Source: Streptomyces hyaluromycini
GTDB lineage: Bacteria > Actinomycetota > Actinomycetes > Streptomycetales > Streptomycetaceae
NCBI RefSeq assembly: GCF_002217755.1
Contig: NZ_BCFL01000017.1
Location: 948,125-1,012,124 of the forward strand
Length of the DNA stretch: 64,000 bases
Direction of reading: 5' to 3'
The notes beneath the pieces were generated by a model. That model did no database searches and was not told where the DNA came from. It worked only from the letters and a program-made list of their open reading frames with translations. The position numbers and the translations under genes were made by a program. Every line of letters starts with the position of its first letter. Positions within the stretch are counted from its first letter, which is position 1. Shown here piece by piece: positions 18,022 to 26,111 of the stretch.

Positions 18022-18618
18022 TTATGCGGGTGTACGGGTGGTCGTCGGTTCGAGTACGGGCGTGGGGGCGCGGGCGGCGGAGGTGACCGTGGCCTTGTCC
18101 ATGGCTCTGTCCATGGCCTCGGCCGGGACCTTCGGGGTGCCCGGGGCGAGCGCCGTGCCGGCGGCGAGCCGGGGGTGCGGGGCCGCCGCCCGGCAGTCGC
18201 CGAAGCTGTCCCGGAGCCGGGTCATCAGCCGGATCAGCTGGTCGACCTCCTCGTCGCTCCAGTCGCCCAGCCGCTCGGCGAGCAGCTCGGTGCTGCGCCG
18301 GGACAGGTCCAGGAGGGTCGCCTCGCCCGCGGGGGTGAGGTGCAGGATGCGGGAGCGCTTGTCCGCCGGGTCGGCGGAGCGCTCGATCCAGCCGCGCTCG
18401 GCGACATGGGCCACGTGCCGGCTGGTCACGGACATGTCCACGGCGAGCAGCTCGGCGAGCTTGCTCATGCGCATGGAGCCGTGGCGGCCGAGCAGCGTCA
18501 GCACGGCCGCGGAACCGGTCGGGCACTCGGGCGGCAGAATGCGTCCCAGGTCCCGCTTCACGGCTCCGACGGCGCTGAGCTGACGCGCCAGCTCCTCGAA
18601 CTGCGCCTGCCTCGCCAT
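18022..18618 (-). CDS. MarR-family regulator of the downstream MFS pump
   Basis: A 198-residue winged-helix protein: MRMSKLAELLAVDMSVTSRHVAHVAERGWIERSADPADKRSRILHLTPAG is the MarR DNA-binding core with its wing. An extra Pro/Ala/Thr-rich tail of about 45 residues follows. ATG 18618 has an excellent GAGGAGGT ribosome site 6 nt upstream; a longer in-frame start at 18663 would cover the operator-like repeats. It is followed after 20 bp by the MFS-fusion gene on the same strand, so the two form an operon that is probably autoregulated through the inverted repeats at 18646-18688. Confidence 0.87.
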   Translation of the reverse strand: MARQAQFEELARQLSAVGAVKRDLGRILPPECPTGSAAVLTLLGRHGSMRMSKLAELLAVDMSVTSRHVAHVAERGWIERSADPADKRSRILHLTPAGEATLLDLSRRSTELLAERLGDWSDEEVDQLIRLMTRLRDSFGDCRAAAPHPRLAAGTALAPGTPKVPAEAMDRAMDKATVTSAARAPTPVLEPTTTRTPA

Positions 18619-18645
18619 CACACACACCTCCTCACGACCGTATTC

Positions 18646-18688
18646 GTTGCTTGGGGCAACCATAGAACTACTTGGTTGCCACAGGCAA
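18646..18688. promoter_or_regulatory. Paired inverted repeats before marR (likely operator)
   Basis: GTTGC-TTGGG-GCAAC (18646-18660) and TTGCC-ACA-GGCAA (18676-18688) are two perfect 5-bp-arm palindromes sharing TTGC/GCAA half-sites. They are spaced about two helical turns apart and lie directly upstream of the marR start. A further CTTGGCAAAGGCAAG lies at about 18717. This is the arrangement expected for MarR autorepression. Confidence 0.65.
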
Positions 18689-18824
18689 ATGAATCAGTGG
18701 GGGGTGGGTATAAAAACTTGGCAAAGGCAAGTATTGCGAACGTAAACGCGCAGGTGGGGTCGGCTGCGTCCACGGGAGGCCCCCCACTTGGGCGACATCC
18801 GCGAATTCGCTAGTGTCTCGGGCC

Positions 18825-19031
18825 ATGGCTAACACCCAGGGCCCCCAGGGCAACTACGACCCCGCCGGCAGCACCCAGATGTTCCGCGCGTTCGTCGACG
18901 AGGCCCCGCAGACCTCCCAGCAGACGACGTCCACCTACGCCTCCTCCTCCGGCCCTCGTGTCGGCCTGATCCTCGGCGTCGTCGCCGTGGTGGTCGTGGT
19001 GGCGGCGGTGGCCTGGCTCGCGCTCATGTAG
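18825..19031 (+). CDS. Small tail-anchored membrane protein
   Basis: A 68-residue protein: a polar Gln/Ser/Thr-rich N-terminus (GSTQMFRAFVDEAPQTSQQ) and a single C-terminal membrane helix (VGLILGVVAVVVVVAAVAWLALM) ending the chain. This is a tail-anchored topology. ATG 18825 is preferred to GTG 18813. Similar short proteins are common in Streptomyces, but I know no function. Confidence 0.65.
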   Translation: MANTQGPQGNYDPAGSTQMFRAFVDEAPQTSQQTTSTYASSSGPRVGLILGVVAVVVVVAAVAWLALM

Positions 19032-19063
19032 TACGGCCGCCACGGCAGCGGTACGACGGAGAA

Positions 19064-19088
19064 CCCGGGGTCGCGTGCCCCGGGCTTT
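19064..19088 (+). terminator. Terminator after the tail-anchored protein gene
   Basis: CCCGGGG (19064-19070) and CCCCGGG (19078-19084) form a 7-bp stem with a TCGCGTG loop followed by CTTTCG. It sits in the convergent gap before the lipoprotein-like gene at 19097. Confidence 0.6.
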
Positions 19089-19096
19089 CGTCGTGC

Positions 19097-19894
19097 TCAG
19101 CGCCAGTCGACCGTCACGACCCGGGTCTCGACGTGCATGCCGAGCGGCACCCGCCAGTCGTCCACGCAGACCGTCCAGGTCCTGCTGATGCGGGAGCCGG
19201 GCGCGACCGGGGTCGGCAGGGGCTCCGTCGAGGTGACCGTCGACCAGTCGATGCCCAGCAGGTCGATGATGTGCGTGCCGAGCGTGACCGTGCCGGAACG
19301 GACCGCCGTCCCGCCGGAGTTGGTGAAGGTGACGGTCACCTTCTCGCACCAGCGCTTGTCCGTGGCCGCACGGGTGGGGGCGCTCCAGGTGAGGGCCGCG
19401 GGTGCGGGGGAGGCCGAAGAGGCGCCGGGCCGCGGTGAGTTCGGCACCGCCGGGTCGCTTCGTCGTGGCCGGGCGCCGTCGCGGCGGGAGGGAGAGCCGG
19501 CCGAACTGGTCCGGGAAGACGGTGAGTCGGGTGTGCCGGCGGCGGCTGTGGCGGGGCCGGTCGAGTGCGGCCCGCTCGTCGTGCCCGCCGGTCCGTCCGC
19601 CCCCTTCGCCCCGTCCAGCGGGACCAGCGTCACCGACCCCGTCGGTCGTGCCGCCGCAGGCGTTTGGGCCGTGCCGCCCGCCGCCCCCACCGCCGTATAG
19701 CCGCCGGCCTCGCCTCCTCCGCACGCCGTGAGTGCCGAGGCCAGGCAGGCGGCGACCGCCGAGGCCGCCGTGACGGTGACCCACCGGCCGTCCCGCGCCC
19801 TGCGGGGCTGCGTCGGGCCGGCCGCCGGTGCCACGGAGGCGTCGGCCCGGCGGCCACTCGGTGTCCTGCGGATCGGTGTGCTGCGGAGCGGCAT
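19097..19894 (-). CDS. Secreted or lipoprotein-like hypothetical protein
   Basis: A 265-residue protein. A basic N-terminus precedes a hydrophobic helix (VTVTAASAVAACLASALTACGGGEAGG) ending in a lipobox-like LTAC. A Pro/Ser/Thr-rich spacer (about 70-155) follows. The C-terminal beta-rich domain (about 160-265) has two Cys, near DKRWCEKVTVTFTN and TWTVCVDDWR, likely disulfide-bonded. This suggests an exported, membrane-anchored binding domain. It ends convergently with the tail-anchored protein gene. No named family recognised. Confidence 0.6.
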   Translation of the reverse strand: MPLRSTPIRRTPSGRRADASVAPAAGPTQPRRARDGRWVTVTAASAVAACLASALTACGGGEAGGYTAVGAAGGTAQTPAAARPTGSVTLVPLDGAKGADGPAGTTSGPHSTGPATAAAGTPDSPSSRTSSAGSPSRRDGARPRRSDPAVPNSPRPGASSASPAPAALTWSAPTRAATDKRWCEKVTVTFTNSGGTAVRSGTVTLGTHIIDLLGIDWSTVTSTEPLPTPVAPGSRISRTWTVCVDDWRVPLGMHVETRVVTVDWR

Positions 19895-19944
19895 CGCGCC
19901 AGTGTGGCTGACACTCCGTCAGTAAGGAACCCGTAGGCGCGACC

Positions 19945-20871
19945 TCAGTCCGAGATCAGGCCCTCGCGGAGCTGGGCCAGGGTGCGGGTCAGCAGGCGGG
20001 AGACGTGCATCTGGGAGATGCCGACCTCCTCGCCGATCTGGGACTGGGTCATGTTCGCGAAGAAGCGGAGCATGATGATCCGGCGCTCGCGGGGCGGGAG
20101 CTTGGCGAGGAGCGGCTTGAGCGACTCGCGGTACTCGACGCCCTCCAGGGCCGTGTCCTCGTAACCGAGGCGGTCGGCCAGGGAGCCCTCGCCGCCGTCG
20201 TCCTCGGGGGCCGGGGAGTCGAGGGAGGAGGCGGTGTACGCGTTGCCGACGGCGAGGCCGTCGACCACGTCCTCCTCGGAGACGCCCAGGACGGCCGCGA
20301 GCTCCGTCACCGTCGGGGAGCGGTCCAGCTTCTGGGAGAGCTCGTCGCTGGCCTTGGTGAGGGCCAGGCGCAGCTCCTGGAGGCGGCGCGGGACGCGCAC
20401 CGACCACGAGGTGTCACGGAAGAAGCGCTTGATCTCGCCCACGACCGTCGGCATCGCGAACGTCGGGAACTCCACGCCCCGTTCGCAGTCGAAGCGGTCG
20501 ATCGCCTTGATCAGGCCGATGGTGCCGACCTGGACGATGTCCTCCATCGGCTCGTTGCGGCTGCGGAAGCGGGCCGCCGCGTAGCGCACGAGGGGGAGGT
20601 TGAGTTCGATCAGGGTGTCCCGGACGTAGGCACGCTCGGGGCTCTCCTCGTCGAGTGCGGCAAGGCGCAGGAACAGGGAGCGGGACAGGGTGCGGGTGTC
20701 GAGGTTCTCCGAGACCACCGGGACTTCCGGGGTCGGAGGGGCCTCCAGCGCCGGGGCGCCTTGGATCGCGCCTTCGATGCTGTCGAGCACGTCGATGGCG
20801 TCGAGCTCCTTGGGCGCTGCCTCGCTTTTCGTGGGCGTGAGCACCTTCGAGCTGCCCTGGTCTGCGGACAT
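19945..20871 (-). CDS. sigN: SigB/SigF-family RNA polymerase sigma factor (SigN-like)
   Basis: A 308-residue group 3 sigma factor. Region 2 is [33 protein letters not shown]...[19 protein letters not shown]. Region 3 follows, and region 4 ends [26 protein letters not shown], a clear helix-turn-helix. ATG 20871 is used; the frame stays open upstream into non-coding DNA. It lies beside a SigF-like gene, the same pairing as SCO4034 (sigN) and SCO4035 (sigF) in S. coelicolor, near tadA and upp in both. SigN acts in development. The symbol rests on this synteny plus similarity. Confidence 0.8.
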   Translation of the reverse strand: MSADQGSSKVLTPTKSEAAPKELDAIDVLDSIEGAIQGAPALEAPPTPEVPVVSENLDTRTLSRSLFLRLAALDEESPERAYVRDTLIELNLPLVRYAAARFRSRNEPMEDIVQVGTIGLIKAIDRFDCERGVEFPTFAMPTVVGEIKRFFRDTSWSVRVPRRLQELRLALTKASDELSQKLDRSPTVTELAAVLGVSEEDVVDGLAVGNAYTASSLDSPAPEDDGGEGSLADRLGYEDTALEGVEYRESLKPLLAKLPPRERRIIMLRFFANMTQSQIGEEVGISQMHVSRLLTRTLAQLREGLISD

Positions 20872-20980
20872 GCCACCCCCTTTGGGTCGCGGGACGGTCG
20901 CGGCGGCGTTCCCTGGGAGGAACGATGCCTTCACCTGAATACCGGAGCCGGAGCCTCGGCAAACGCGCTTCCGGCAGAAT

Positions 20981-21028
20981 GTCACATGTCGGCAACACGC
21001 TGTAGTGACATGTCGACATGCGAGATGT
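20981..21028. promoter_or_regulatory. ACATGTC-motif cluster upstream of the SigN-like gene
   Basis: Within 48 bp there are three related motifs: GTCACATGTCGG (20981-20992), GTGACATGTCGACATGCG (21005-21022) with the 8-bp palindrome GACATGTC, and GAGATGTGA (21022-21030). They lie 110-160 bp before the sigma-factor start, in a 450-bp gap between the two sigma genes. They are probably binding sites for a developmental regulator; which one is not known. Confidence 0.45.
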
Positions 21029-21187
21029 GAATCCGCCCTGGATGAAGGGGGTCTGACGCATTTTCGACCCTCAACTGTCGGGAAGTGCGCTGGTGAGCGA
21101 TTCGCTCTCGCCGGTGATGGCTCGATCCTTTTTCCGGTTACGGCCGTACCAAGTCGCCCGCGGCGGGTCTCGGACCGGTAACGGGCC

Positions 21188-21300
21188 CCTGGGGCGGGCT
21201 CCAAGCAGCGCCCCGAAGGGGCGCTGGGGGTACCCCCGGCCGAAGGCTGGGGGAGGAACTGCGCGACCAGCCGCGACGGCGCCGCAGTCGGCAGACGGCA
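21188..21300 (+). repeat. Dispersed intergenic repeat, copy 3
   Basis: GCGCCCCGAAGGGGCGC hairpin sequence (about 21208-21225) is followed by GGGGGTACCCCC and GGGGGAGGAACTGCGCGACC, then AGCCGCGAC. This is the same core as the other copies, with an extra segment in the middle. It lies between sigN and sigF. Confidence 0.7.
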
Positions 21301-21325
21301 CATCGCGGCACTTCCGGCGGAGCGC

Positions 21326-22309
21326 TCAGGCCTCGATGCGGTTCGCCGAGCGCAGGCGCTGGAAGCTGCGGGCCAGGAGACGGGAGACGTGCATCTGGGA
21401 GACGCCGAGCTCCGCGCTGATCTGCGACTGGGTGAGGTTGCTGTAGTAGCGCAGCAGGAGGATCCGCTGCTCCCGCTCGGGGAGTTGGACGAGCAGGTGG
21501 CGGACCAGGTCGCGGTGTTCCACGCCGTCCAGGGCCGGGTCCTCGTAGCCGATGCGGTCGAGGAGGCCGGGCAGGCCGTCGCCCTCCTGGGCGGCCTCCA
21601 GGGAGGTCGCGTGGTACGACCGGCCGGCCTCGATGCAGGAGAGCACCTCCTCCTCGCTGATCCGCAGCCGCTCGGCGATCTCGGCGGTGGAGGGGGAGCG
21701 GCCGAAGGCGGTGGTCAGGTCCTCGGTGGCGCTGTTCACCTGGACCCACAGCTCATGCAGCCGGCGCGGGACGTGCACGGTGCGGACGTTGTCCCGGAAG
21801 TAGCGCTTGATCTCCCCGACGACGGTCGGCATCGCGAAGGTCGGGAACTGTACGCCCCGGTCCGGGTCGAAGCGGTCGATGGCGTTGATCAGGCCGATGG
21901 TGCCGACCTGGACGACGTCCTCCATCGGCTCGTTGCGGGAGCGGAAGCGGGCGGCCGCGTAGCGCACGAGCGGGAGGTTCGCCTCGATGAGCGCCGCGCG
22001 CACCCGGTTGTGCTCCGGCGTGCCCGGCTTGAGCTCCTTCAGCTGGCCGAAGAGCACCTGGGTCAGCGCCCGGGTGTCGGCGCCCCGTCGCTTCTCCGGG
22101 GCGGGGGCGGCGCCTTGGGCGGGAGCGGCGGGGGTCTGGGCGAGGGGCTGGGCGGCGGTCTGGGCGGCGGTCTGGGCGGCGGTCTGTGTGGCGGTCTGGG
22201 CCGGGGGCTGGATCGAGGTCTGGGCGGGGGTCTGAGCGGGGGCGGGCGCCTCTTCCTGGGGCGGCGCAGAACTGGCCGACACGGTCAACGCCACCTCTTC
22301 ATCGGTCAA
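21326..22309 (-). CDS. sigF: Sporulation sigma factor SigF-like
   Basis: A 327-residue SigB-family sigma factor. After a low-complexity N-terminus of about 60 residues made of repeated AQT/PAQT units, region 2 ([58 protein letters not shown]), region 3 and region 4 ([33 protein letters not shown]) are intact. It closely resembles what I recall of S. coelicolor SigF, a late sporulation sigma factor needed for spore maturation and pigment. The N-terminal repeats coincide with a GC-rich minisatellite at 22130-22250. Anti-sigma partners are not in the window. Confidence 0.85.
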   Translation of the reverse strand: MTDEEVALTVSASSAPPQEEAPAPAQTPAQTSIQPPAQTATQTAAQTAAQTAAQPLAQTPAAPAQGAAPAPEKRRGADTRALTQVLFGQLKELKPGTPEHNRVRAALIEANLPLVRYAAARFRSRNEPMEDVVQVGTIGLINAIDRFDPDRGVQFPTFAMPTVVGEIKRYFRDNVRTVHVPRRLHELWVQVNSATEDLTTAFGRSPSTAEIAERLRISEEEVLSCIEAGRSYHATSLEAAQEGDGLPGLLDRIGYEDPALDGVEHRDLVRHLLVQLPEREQRILLLRYYSNLTQSQISAELGVSQMHVSRLLARSFQRLRSANRIEA

Positions 22310-22473
22310 TCATCCGTCAAAAGCGGTCATAGCATCACAAGACATGTGCACTGTGTGCAAGCACCTCATAACGTCGTGTTGGGTATTAATACTGGCAAGT
22401 TGAGGCATAAGGCGCAGTAAAGCCCCCCGCCGTCGCAGGCGAGGGGCTCAGGATCCGGATGCCGCCGTACGGC

Positions 22474-22767
22474 TCAGAACTCGTAGTCGGCGATCACCCA
22501 CGTGGCGAACTCCCGCCACTGCGCCGCGGCCGCCTGGTGGGCCGGGTGCTCGATGTACCGCTTCAGCGCGTCCCGGTCCTCGACCGCCGAGTTGATCGCG
22601 AAGTCGTGGGCGATGGGGCGGTCGGTGATGTTCCAGCCGCACTCCCAGAAGCGCAGCTCCTCGATCTGGTCGCCGAGGGCGAAGAAGGCCTCGGCGCCCG
22701 CGACGGCGCGCGGATCGTCGTGCTCGACGCCCTCGTTGAGCTTGAAGAGGACCAGGTGGCGGATCAT
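22474..22767 (-). CDS. Dabb (stress-responsive alpha/beta-barrel) domain protein
   Basis: A 97-residue protein, full length for a single Dabb module: IRHLVLFKLNEGV at the start, a central FWECGWNITDRPIAHDFAINSAVEDRDALKRYIEHPAHQA and a closing strand WVIADYEF. These dimeric ferredoxin-like barrels occur in stress proteins and small polyketide cyclases; no catalytic role can be assigned. The larger frame that encloses it is a shadow. It is followed on the minus strand by sigF after about 160 bp. Confidence 0.85.
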   Translation of the reverse strand: MIRHLVLFKLNEGVEHDDPRAVAGAEAFFALGDQIEELRFWECGWNITDRPIAHDFAINSAVEDRDALKRYIEHPAHQAAAAQWREFATWVIADYEF

Positions 22768-22784
22768 GGGCACTCCCAGTGCGT

Positions 22785-22961
22785 CTACTTCGCCCCGTCG
22801 GCCAGCCAGGTGAAGAAGTCGCCGACGGACTTCGCGGCGTCCGATATGCCCTGGAAGACTATCTGGACCCAGTCCGCCGCCTTGGGCGGGTCCGTGATGA
22901 TCACGTAGAGCGCGAAGATCACGAGTACGTAGACGGCGATCTTCTTGGCGTTCACCGCCAC
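22785..22961 (-). CDS. Small single-helix membrane protein
   Basis: A 58-residue protein with one N-terminal membrane helix (IAVYVLVIFALYVIITDP) and a short amphipathic tail (GISDAAKSVGDFFTWLADGAK). GTG 22961 follows GGGAGAGG at a good distance; an alternative GTG lies 6 bases later. It ends 17 bp before the Dabb gene and may be co-transcribed with it. Similar short proteins are widespread in Streptomyces without an assigned role. Confidence 0.6.
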   Translation of the reverse strand: MAVNAKKIAVYVLVIFALYVIITDPPKAADWVQIVFQGISDAAKSVGDFFTWLADGAK

Positions 22962-23062
22962 CTGGCCTCTCCCCTGTCTGGTCACCCGGCTGCCGGGCGC
23001 GAGTGTAACTCTCCGATCGTTTTGTATGACCAACGGCGCGATGGATGCCGGATTTTTTTCTC

Positions 23063-23092
23063 CCATGCGCCCATGCGCCCATGCGCCCATGC
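23063..23092. repeat. 8-bp tandem repeat
   Basis: CCATGCGC is repeated in tandem nearly four times, just before the promoter region of the small membrane-protein gene at 23182. A slippage-prone microsatellite. Confidence 0.7.
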
Positions 23093-23181
23093 TCCGAAGC
23101 TCCGTTGCCCCGAAGCGTGAACCGATCGCGGGGGTCGCTCCGATGAAGGGCCGAGGGAACGAAGACGGAGGGAACACACAG

Positions 23182-23385
23182 ATGCTGATGACAACGATGG
23201 CCTTCGGGCTCGTCGCCCTGCTGATCGTGCTCGTCGTGGCGGCGCTGCTCGACTGCGTGCGCACACCGGCGGAGCGGGTCAGGTACGTCCCGAAGTGGCT
23301 CTGGCTGCTGTTCCTGCTGCACGCCCCGGTCTTCGGGGCCCTCGTCTGGAACTACGCGGGCAAGCGCCCCGAGCCGTCGGCGTAA
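23182..23385 (+). CDS. PLDc_N-type small membrane protein
   Basis: A 67-residue protein with two membrane helices (LVALLIVLVVAALLDCV and LWLLFLLHAPVFGALVW). It has the PLDc_N-like connection RVRYVPKWLW between them and ends WNYAGKRPE. Such free-standing PLDc_N-like proteins are common in actinomycetes. The ATG at 23182 follows GGAGG at a spacing of about 9. The stop is immediately followed by a long perfect hairpin. Confidence 0.65.
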   Translation: MLMTTMAFGLVALLIVLVVAALLDCVRTPAERVRYVPKWLWLLFLLHAPVFGALVWNYAGKRPEPSA

Positions 23386-23426
23386 CGCATGAAGGGTGGC
23401 TCCGATTCGGAGCCACCCTTCATGCG
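23386..23426. terminator. Bidirectional terminator hairpin
   Basis: The 19-bp arms CGCATGAAGGGTGGCTCCG (23386-23404) and their exact complement (23408-23426) flank a three-base loop. It starts directly after the stop at 23385 and lies 5 bp beyond the 3' end of the minus-strand tRNA-Ser, so it can end both transcripts. Confidence 0.85.
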
Positions 23427-23430
23427 ACAG

Positions 23431-23515
23431 CGGTAGCGGAGGGATTTGAACCCTCGGTGACTTGCGCCACACTCGCTTTCGAGGCGAGCTCCTTCGGCCG
23501 CTCGGACACGCTACC
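23431..23515 (-). tRNA. tRNA-Ser(CGA)
   Basis: An 85-nt tRNA reading on the minus strand from GGTAGCG. It has matching acceptor strands GGTAGCG/CGCTACC, anticodon stem CTCGC/GCGAG around the loop CTCGAAA (anticodon CGA), the long variable arm typical of serine tRNAs, a T arm with TTCAAAT and discriminator G. No CCA is encoded. Confidence 0.95.
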
Positions 23516-23592
23516 GAGGGAGACCTTACAGCACGGGGGGCCGTGCTCTGAAATCGGTATTCGGGGGCCGGGGAAGGCCCCTGCGAGCGGGT

Positions 23593-24024
23593 TCAGCGGG
23601 TGCGGAAGAAGTCCGTGAGGAGGCGGGCGGATTCGTCCGCCAGAACGCCCTCGACCACCTCGGGGCGGTGGTTCAGGCGCCGGTCGCGGACGACGTCCCA
23701 GAGGGACCCGGCGGCGCCGGCCTTCTCGTCGCGGGCGCCGTAGACGACCCGGTCCACCCGGGACTGGACCAGGGCGCCGGCGCACATCGTGCAGGGCTCC
23801 AGCGTGACGACCAGGGTGCAGCCGGTGAGCCGCCACTCCCCGAGCGCCGCGGCGGCCCGGCGCAGGGCGAGGACCTCGGCATGCGCGGTGGGGTCGCCGG
23901 TCGCCTCGCGTTCGTTGTGCCCGGCGGCGAGGACCGTCGTACCGTCCGGGGACAGCACGACGGCACCAACGGGGACGTCCCCGCCCCGGACGGCCCGGCC
24001 GGCCTCGACCAGGGCGAGCCGCAT
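23593..24024 (-). CDS. tadA: tRNA adenosine(34) deaminase
   Basis: A 143-residue cytidine-deaminase-fold enzyme. It has the catalytic and zinc-binding motifs HAE (PTAHAEVLAL, with the proton-shuttle Glu) and PCxxC (EPCTMCAGAL). The length suits TadA. It converts adenosine 34 to inosine in tRNA-Arg(ACG), allowing one tRNA to read several Arg codons. The neighbouring upstream gene at 24081 encodes its usual actinobacterial companion. Placement near tRNA-Ser and upp matches the S. coelicolor layout. Confidence 0.92.
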   Translation of the reverse strand: MRLALVEAGRAVRGGDVPVGAVVLSPDGTTVLAAGHNEREATGDPTAHAEVLALRRAAAALGEWRLTGCTLVVTLEPCTMCAGALVQSRVDRVVYGARDEKAGAAGSLWDVVRDRRLNHRPEVVEGVLADESARLLTDFFRTR

Positions 24025-24080
24025 CGCGGCCCGCCAGCGGTCGCGTACCGGGTCGGGGGACCCGGGTGCCTCGTGGAGGG

Positions 24081-24608
24081 TCAGCGGACGGTCTCCAGGA
24101 CGTCGGAGGCGCCCAGGGCCTCGGCGATCTCGCTGAGCGCGTCGTCGCTGAGCGACAGCAGCTCCTTCGCGCTCACGCCCAGGTCGTCGAGGATCGCGGC
24201 GTCGCCGACCGGGCCGGCCGGCACGGCGGAGCCGTCCGCGTCGTCGTCCTCGTCGCCCTCCGGCTCACCGTCCTCGGTGCCGTCGAGGTCGAGGGCGTCC
24301 AGGTCGTCGGATTCGTCCTTGGGCTCCCTTCCGAGCAGTTCGTCGGTGAGCAGGAGCTCGCCGTACGAGCTCCGGGCGGCGGCGGCTGCGCTGGAGACGA
24401 AGACCCGGGGGTCCTCCTCGCCGTCGACGCGCACGACGCCGAACCAAGCGTCTTCCTGCTCGATGAAGACGAGCACCGTGTCGTCGGCGTCCGACGCCGA
24501 TTCCCGGGCCAGGTCGGCCAGGTCCGACAGGGTCTCCACATCGTCGAGCTCTGTGTCGCTCGCTTCCCACCCGTCTTCGGTGCGCGCGAGCAGTGCGGCG
24601 AAGTACAC
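24081..24608 (-). CDS. tRNA adenosine deaminase-associated protein
   Basis: A 175-residue acidic protein beginning VYFAALLARTEDGWEASDTELDDVETLSDLADLAR. It has a compact N-terminal domain (strands with VLVFIEQEDAWFGVVRV) and a very acidic tail rich in Asp/Glu (residues about 105-140). GTG 24608 has GGGAGA 6 nt upstream. The protein is regularly found next to tadA in actinobacteria, hence its usual name, but its role is not proven. It ends 56 bp before the tadA start on the same strand; the pair likely forms an operon. Confidence 0.8.
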   Translation of the reverse strand: MYFAALLARTEDGWEASDTELDDVETLSDLADLARESASDADDTVLVFIEQEDAWFGVVRVDGEEDPRVFVSSAAAAARSSYGELLLTDELLGREPKDESDDLDALDLDGTEDGEPEGDEDDDADGSAVPAGPVGDAAILDDLGVSAKELLSLSDDALSEIAEALGASDVLETVR

Positions 24609-24940
24609 CGTGACTCTCCCACTGGTCTTAGGCGTGCCGGTTGGGGGTCCCCCCGGCGGAGGTTCTGGGCGGGGAGAGCTGTGCTCCGAGCCCCACCCAC
24701 TCGGAATCGTGGCAGAAACAAGGCGTTCAGGGGACGTCTTCGGCTCCCTGTGTCTGGCAGTTTTGATCGCACGTATGCAAAGAGGCTTCCACGCGTCCGT
24801 CAACGCAGTCACCAGCGCACTCGTTGCCGCCACCTGCGGATCGTACGCGGGTTTTCCCGCAGCCCACGCACGGCCTTCTCCATGACGGACCGCAACGTGC
24901 CACAAGCAGTGGATCTTTGCCGAAGGATCGGCTTTACGAC

Positions 24941-25000
24941 TCTTGCGGACTCTTACCGGGTCCTGCGGACTCTTACCGGGTCCTGGGGACTCCTACCGAT
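24941..25000. repeat. 20-bp tandem repeat (three units)
   Basis: TCCTGCGGACTCTTACCGGG is repeated at 24941 (one mismatch), 24961 and 24981 (several mismatches), with a fourth partial start at 25001. It lies at the 3' side of the gene at 25003-25215. The rest of 24609-24940 holds the promoter side of the tadA-associated gene and no other gene that I can see. Confidence 0.8.
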
Positions 25001-25002
25001 TC

Positions 25003-25215
25003 CTACCAGCGGAACGTCCGCATGCGCAGCGCGTGCCGCAGCCGGGCCGCCTTGGCGCGGCGGGGCTGGACCCGGTCGCGCAGCGCCCGCGCCTCGGCGA
25101 GCTCGCGCAGGAACAGGGCCCGGCGGCGCCGCCGCTCGGTCTCCGTCTCGCCCTCGGGCGCGCCGTACGCACGGTCGGGCCGTTCGGGCCCCTCAGACAG
25201 CTCAGGCACGGTCAC
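25003..25215 (-). CDS. Small Arg-rich protein
   Basis: A 70-residue, strongly basic protein: an acidic, Pro-containing N-terminus ([22 protein letters not shown]) and a long basic helix ([44 protein letters not shown]). This could bind nucleic acid, but no family is known to me. GTG 25215 is used; the frame continues upstream into upp on the other strand. It is transcribed divergently from upp with about 110 bp between. Confidence 0.55.
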   Translation of the reverse strand: MTVPELSEGPERPDRAYGAPEGETETERRRRRALFLRELAEARALRDRVQPRRAKAARLRHALRMRTFRW

Positions 25216-25324
25216 ACCACCCCCGTCCGACACCTCCACTTTCCCCCGGATGGAGGGTTTGATGCCAGCGTGGGCTTGCGCGGGCCTGCGCGAGGTGGGC
25301 GGGGGCGCGGTTACTGTTGTGGAC

Positions 25325-25960
25325 ATGCGTCTCCACGTCGTCGACCACCCTCTGGTCGCCCACAAGCTCACCACGCTGCGCGACCAGCGCACCGACTCCG
25401 CGACGTTCCGGCGGCTCGCCGACGAACTGGTCACCCTGCTCGCCTACGAGGCGACGCGGGACGTGCGGACCGAGGCCGTCGACATCCAGACCCCGGTGGC
25501 CGCCACGACCGGCGTCAAGCTCGCCCGTCCGCGCCCGCTGGTGGTGCCGATCCTGCGGGCCGGGCTCGGCATGCTGGACGGCATGGTCCGGCTGCTGCCG
25601 ACCGCCGAGGTGGGCTTCCTGGGCATGATCCGCGACGAGGAGACGCTCCAGGCGTCCACGTACGCGTCGCGGATGCCGGAGGACCTCTCCGGGCGCCAGG
25701 TGTACGTCCTGGACCCGATGCTGGCCACGGGCGGCACGCTGGTCGCGGCGATCCGCGAGCTCATCAAGCGCGGCGCGGACGACGTGACGGCGGTCGTGCT
25801 GCTGGCCGCGCCCGAGGGCGTCGAGCTCATGGAGCGGGAGCTGGCGGGAACGCCGGTCACGGTCGTGACGGCGGCGGTGGACGACCACCTCAACGAGCAC
25901 GGCTACATCGTGCCGGGGCTCGGGGACGCGGGGGACCGGCTGTACGGGGCGGCCGAGTAG
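25325..25960 (+). CDS. upp: Uracil phosphoribosyltransferase
   Basis: A 211-residue type I phosphoribosyltransferase of normal length. It makes UMP from uracil and PRPP in pyrimidine salvage. The PRPP loop is [10 protein letters not shown] (about 132-141). The N-terminal [24 protein letters not shown] and C-terminal [16 protein letters not shown] are hallmarks of Upp. ATG 25325 has no clear Shine-Dalgarno. A weak hairpin follows at 25975-25991. Confidence 0.95.
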   Translation: MRLHVVDHPLVAHKLTTLRDQRTDSATFRRLADELVTLLAYEATRDVRTEAVDIQTPVAATTGVKLARPRPLVVPILRAGLGMLDGMVRLLPTAEVGFLGMIRDEETLQASTYASRMPEDLSGRQVYVLDPMLATGGTLVAAIRELIKRGADDVTAVVLLAAPEGVELMERELAGTPVTVVTAAVDDHLNEHGYIVPGLGDAGDRLYGAAE

Positions 25961-26111
25961 CGAGCCGTTCGCTTCGGGGCACCGTGCCCCGCCTCTTTGG
26001 CCGCCGCGACGGTGATCGGCCACGACGGCGGAGTCCGGCGGTGCCTCGCGGTGCCCGGCGGGATCCTCGCCCGGGCGCCGAGGGGGTGCGGGCGAGGTCG
26101 GCGGCCGCGGG

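Noticed and set aside
15446..18583. 1045-residue plus-strand frame over the MFS-fusion and marR genes
   Set aside because: Low-complexity Arg/Asp/Gly-rich translation typical of antisense frames in GC-rich DNA; the minus-strand genes are well supported.
18002..18625. N-terminal extension of the MFS-fusion protein (frame open to 18625)
   Set aside because: The extra 208 residues are an Arg/Pro-rich shadow of the marR gene in another frame; the ATG at 18001 has a good ribosome site and a normal transporter start.
24824..25324. Upstream extension of upp
   Set aside because: Upp has a well-defined N-terminus at 25325 and normal length; the extension is Arg/Pro-rich non-coding sequence.
25216..25324. 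Pyrimidine-type riboswitch or attenuator before upp
   Set aside because: The short leader shows no hairpin series or T run; no support for RNA control.
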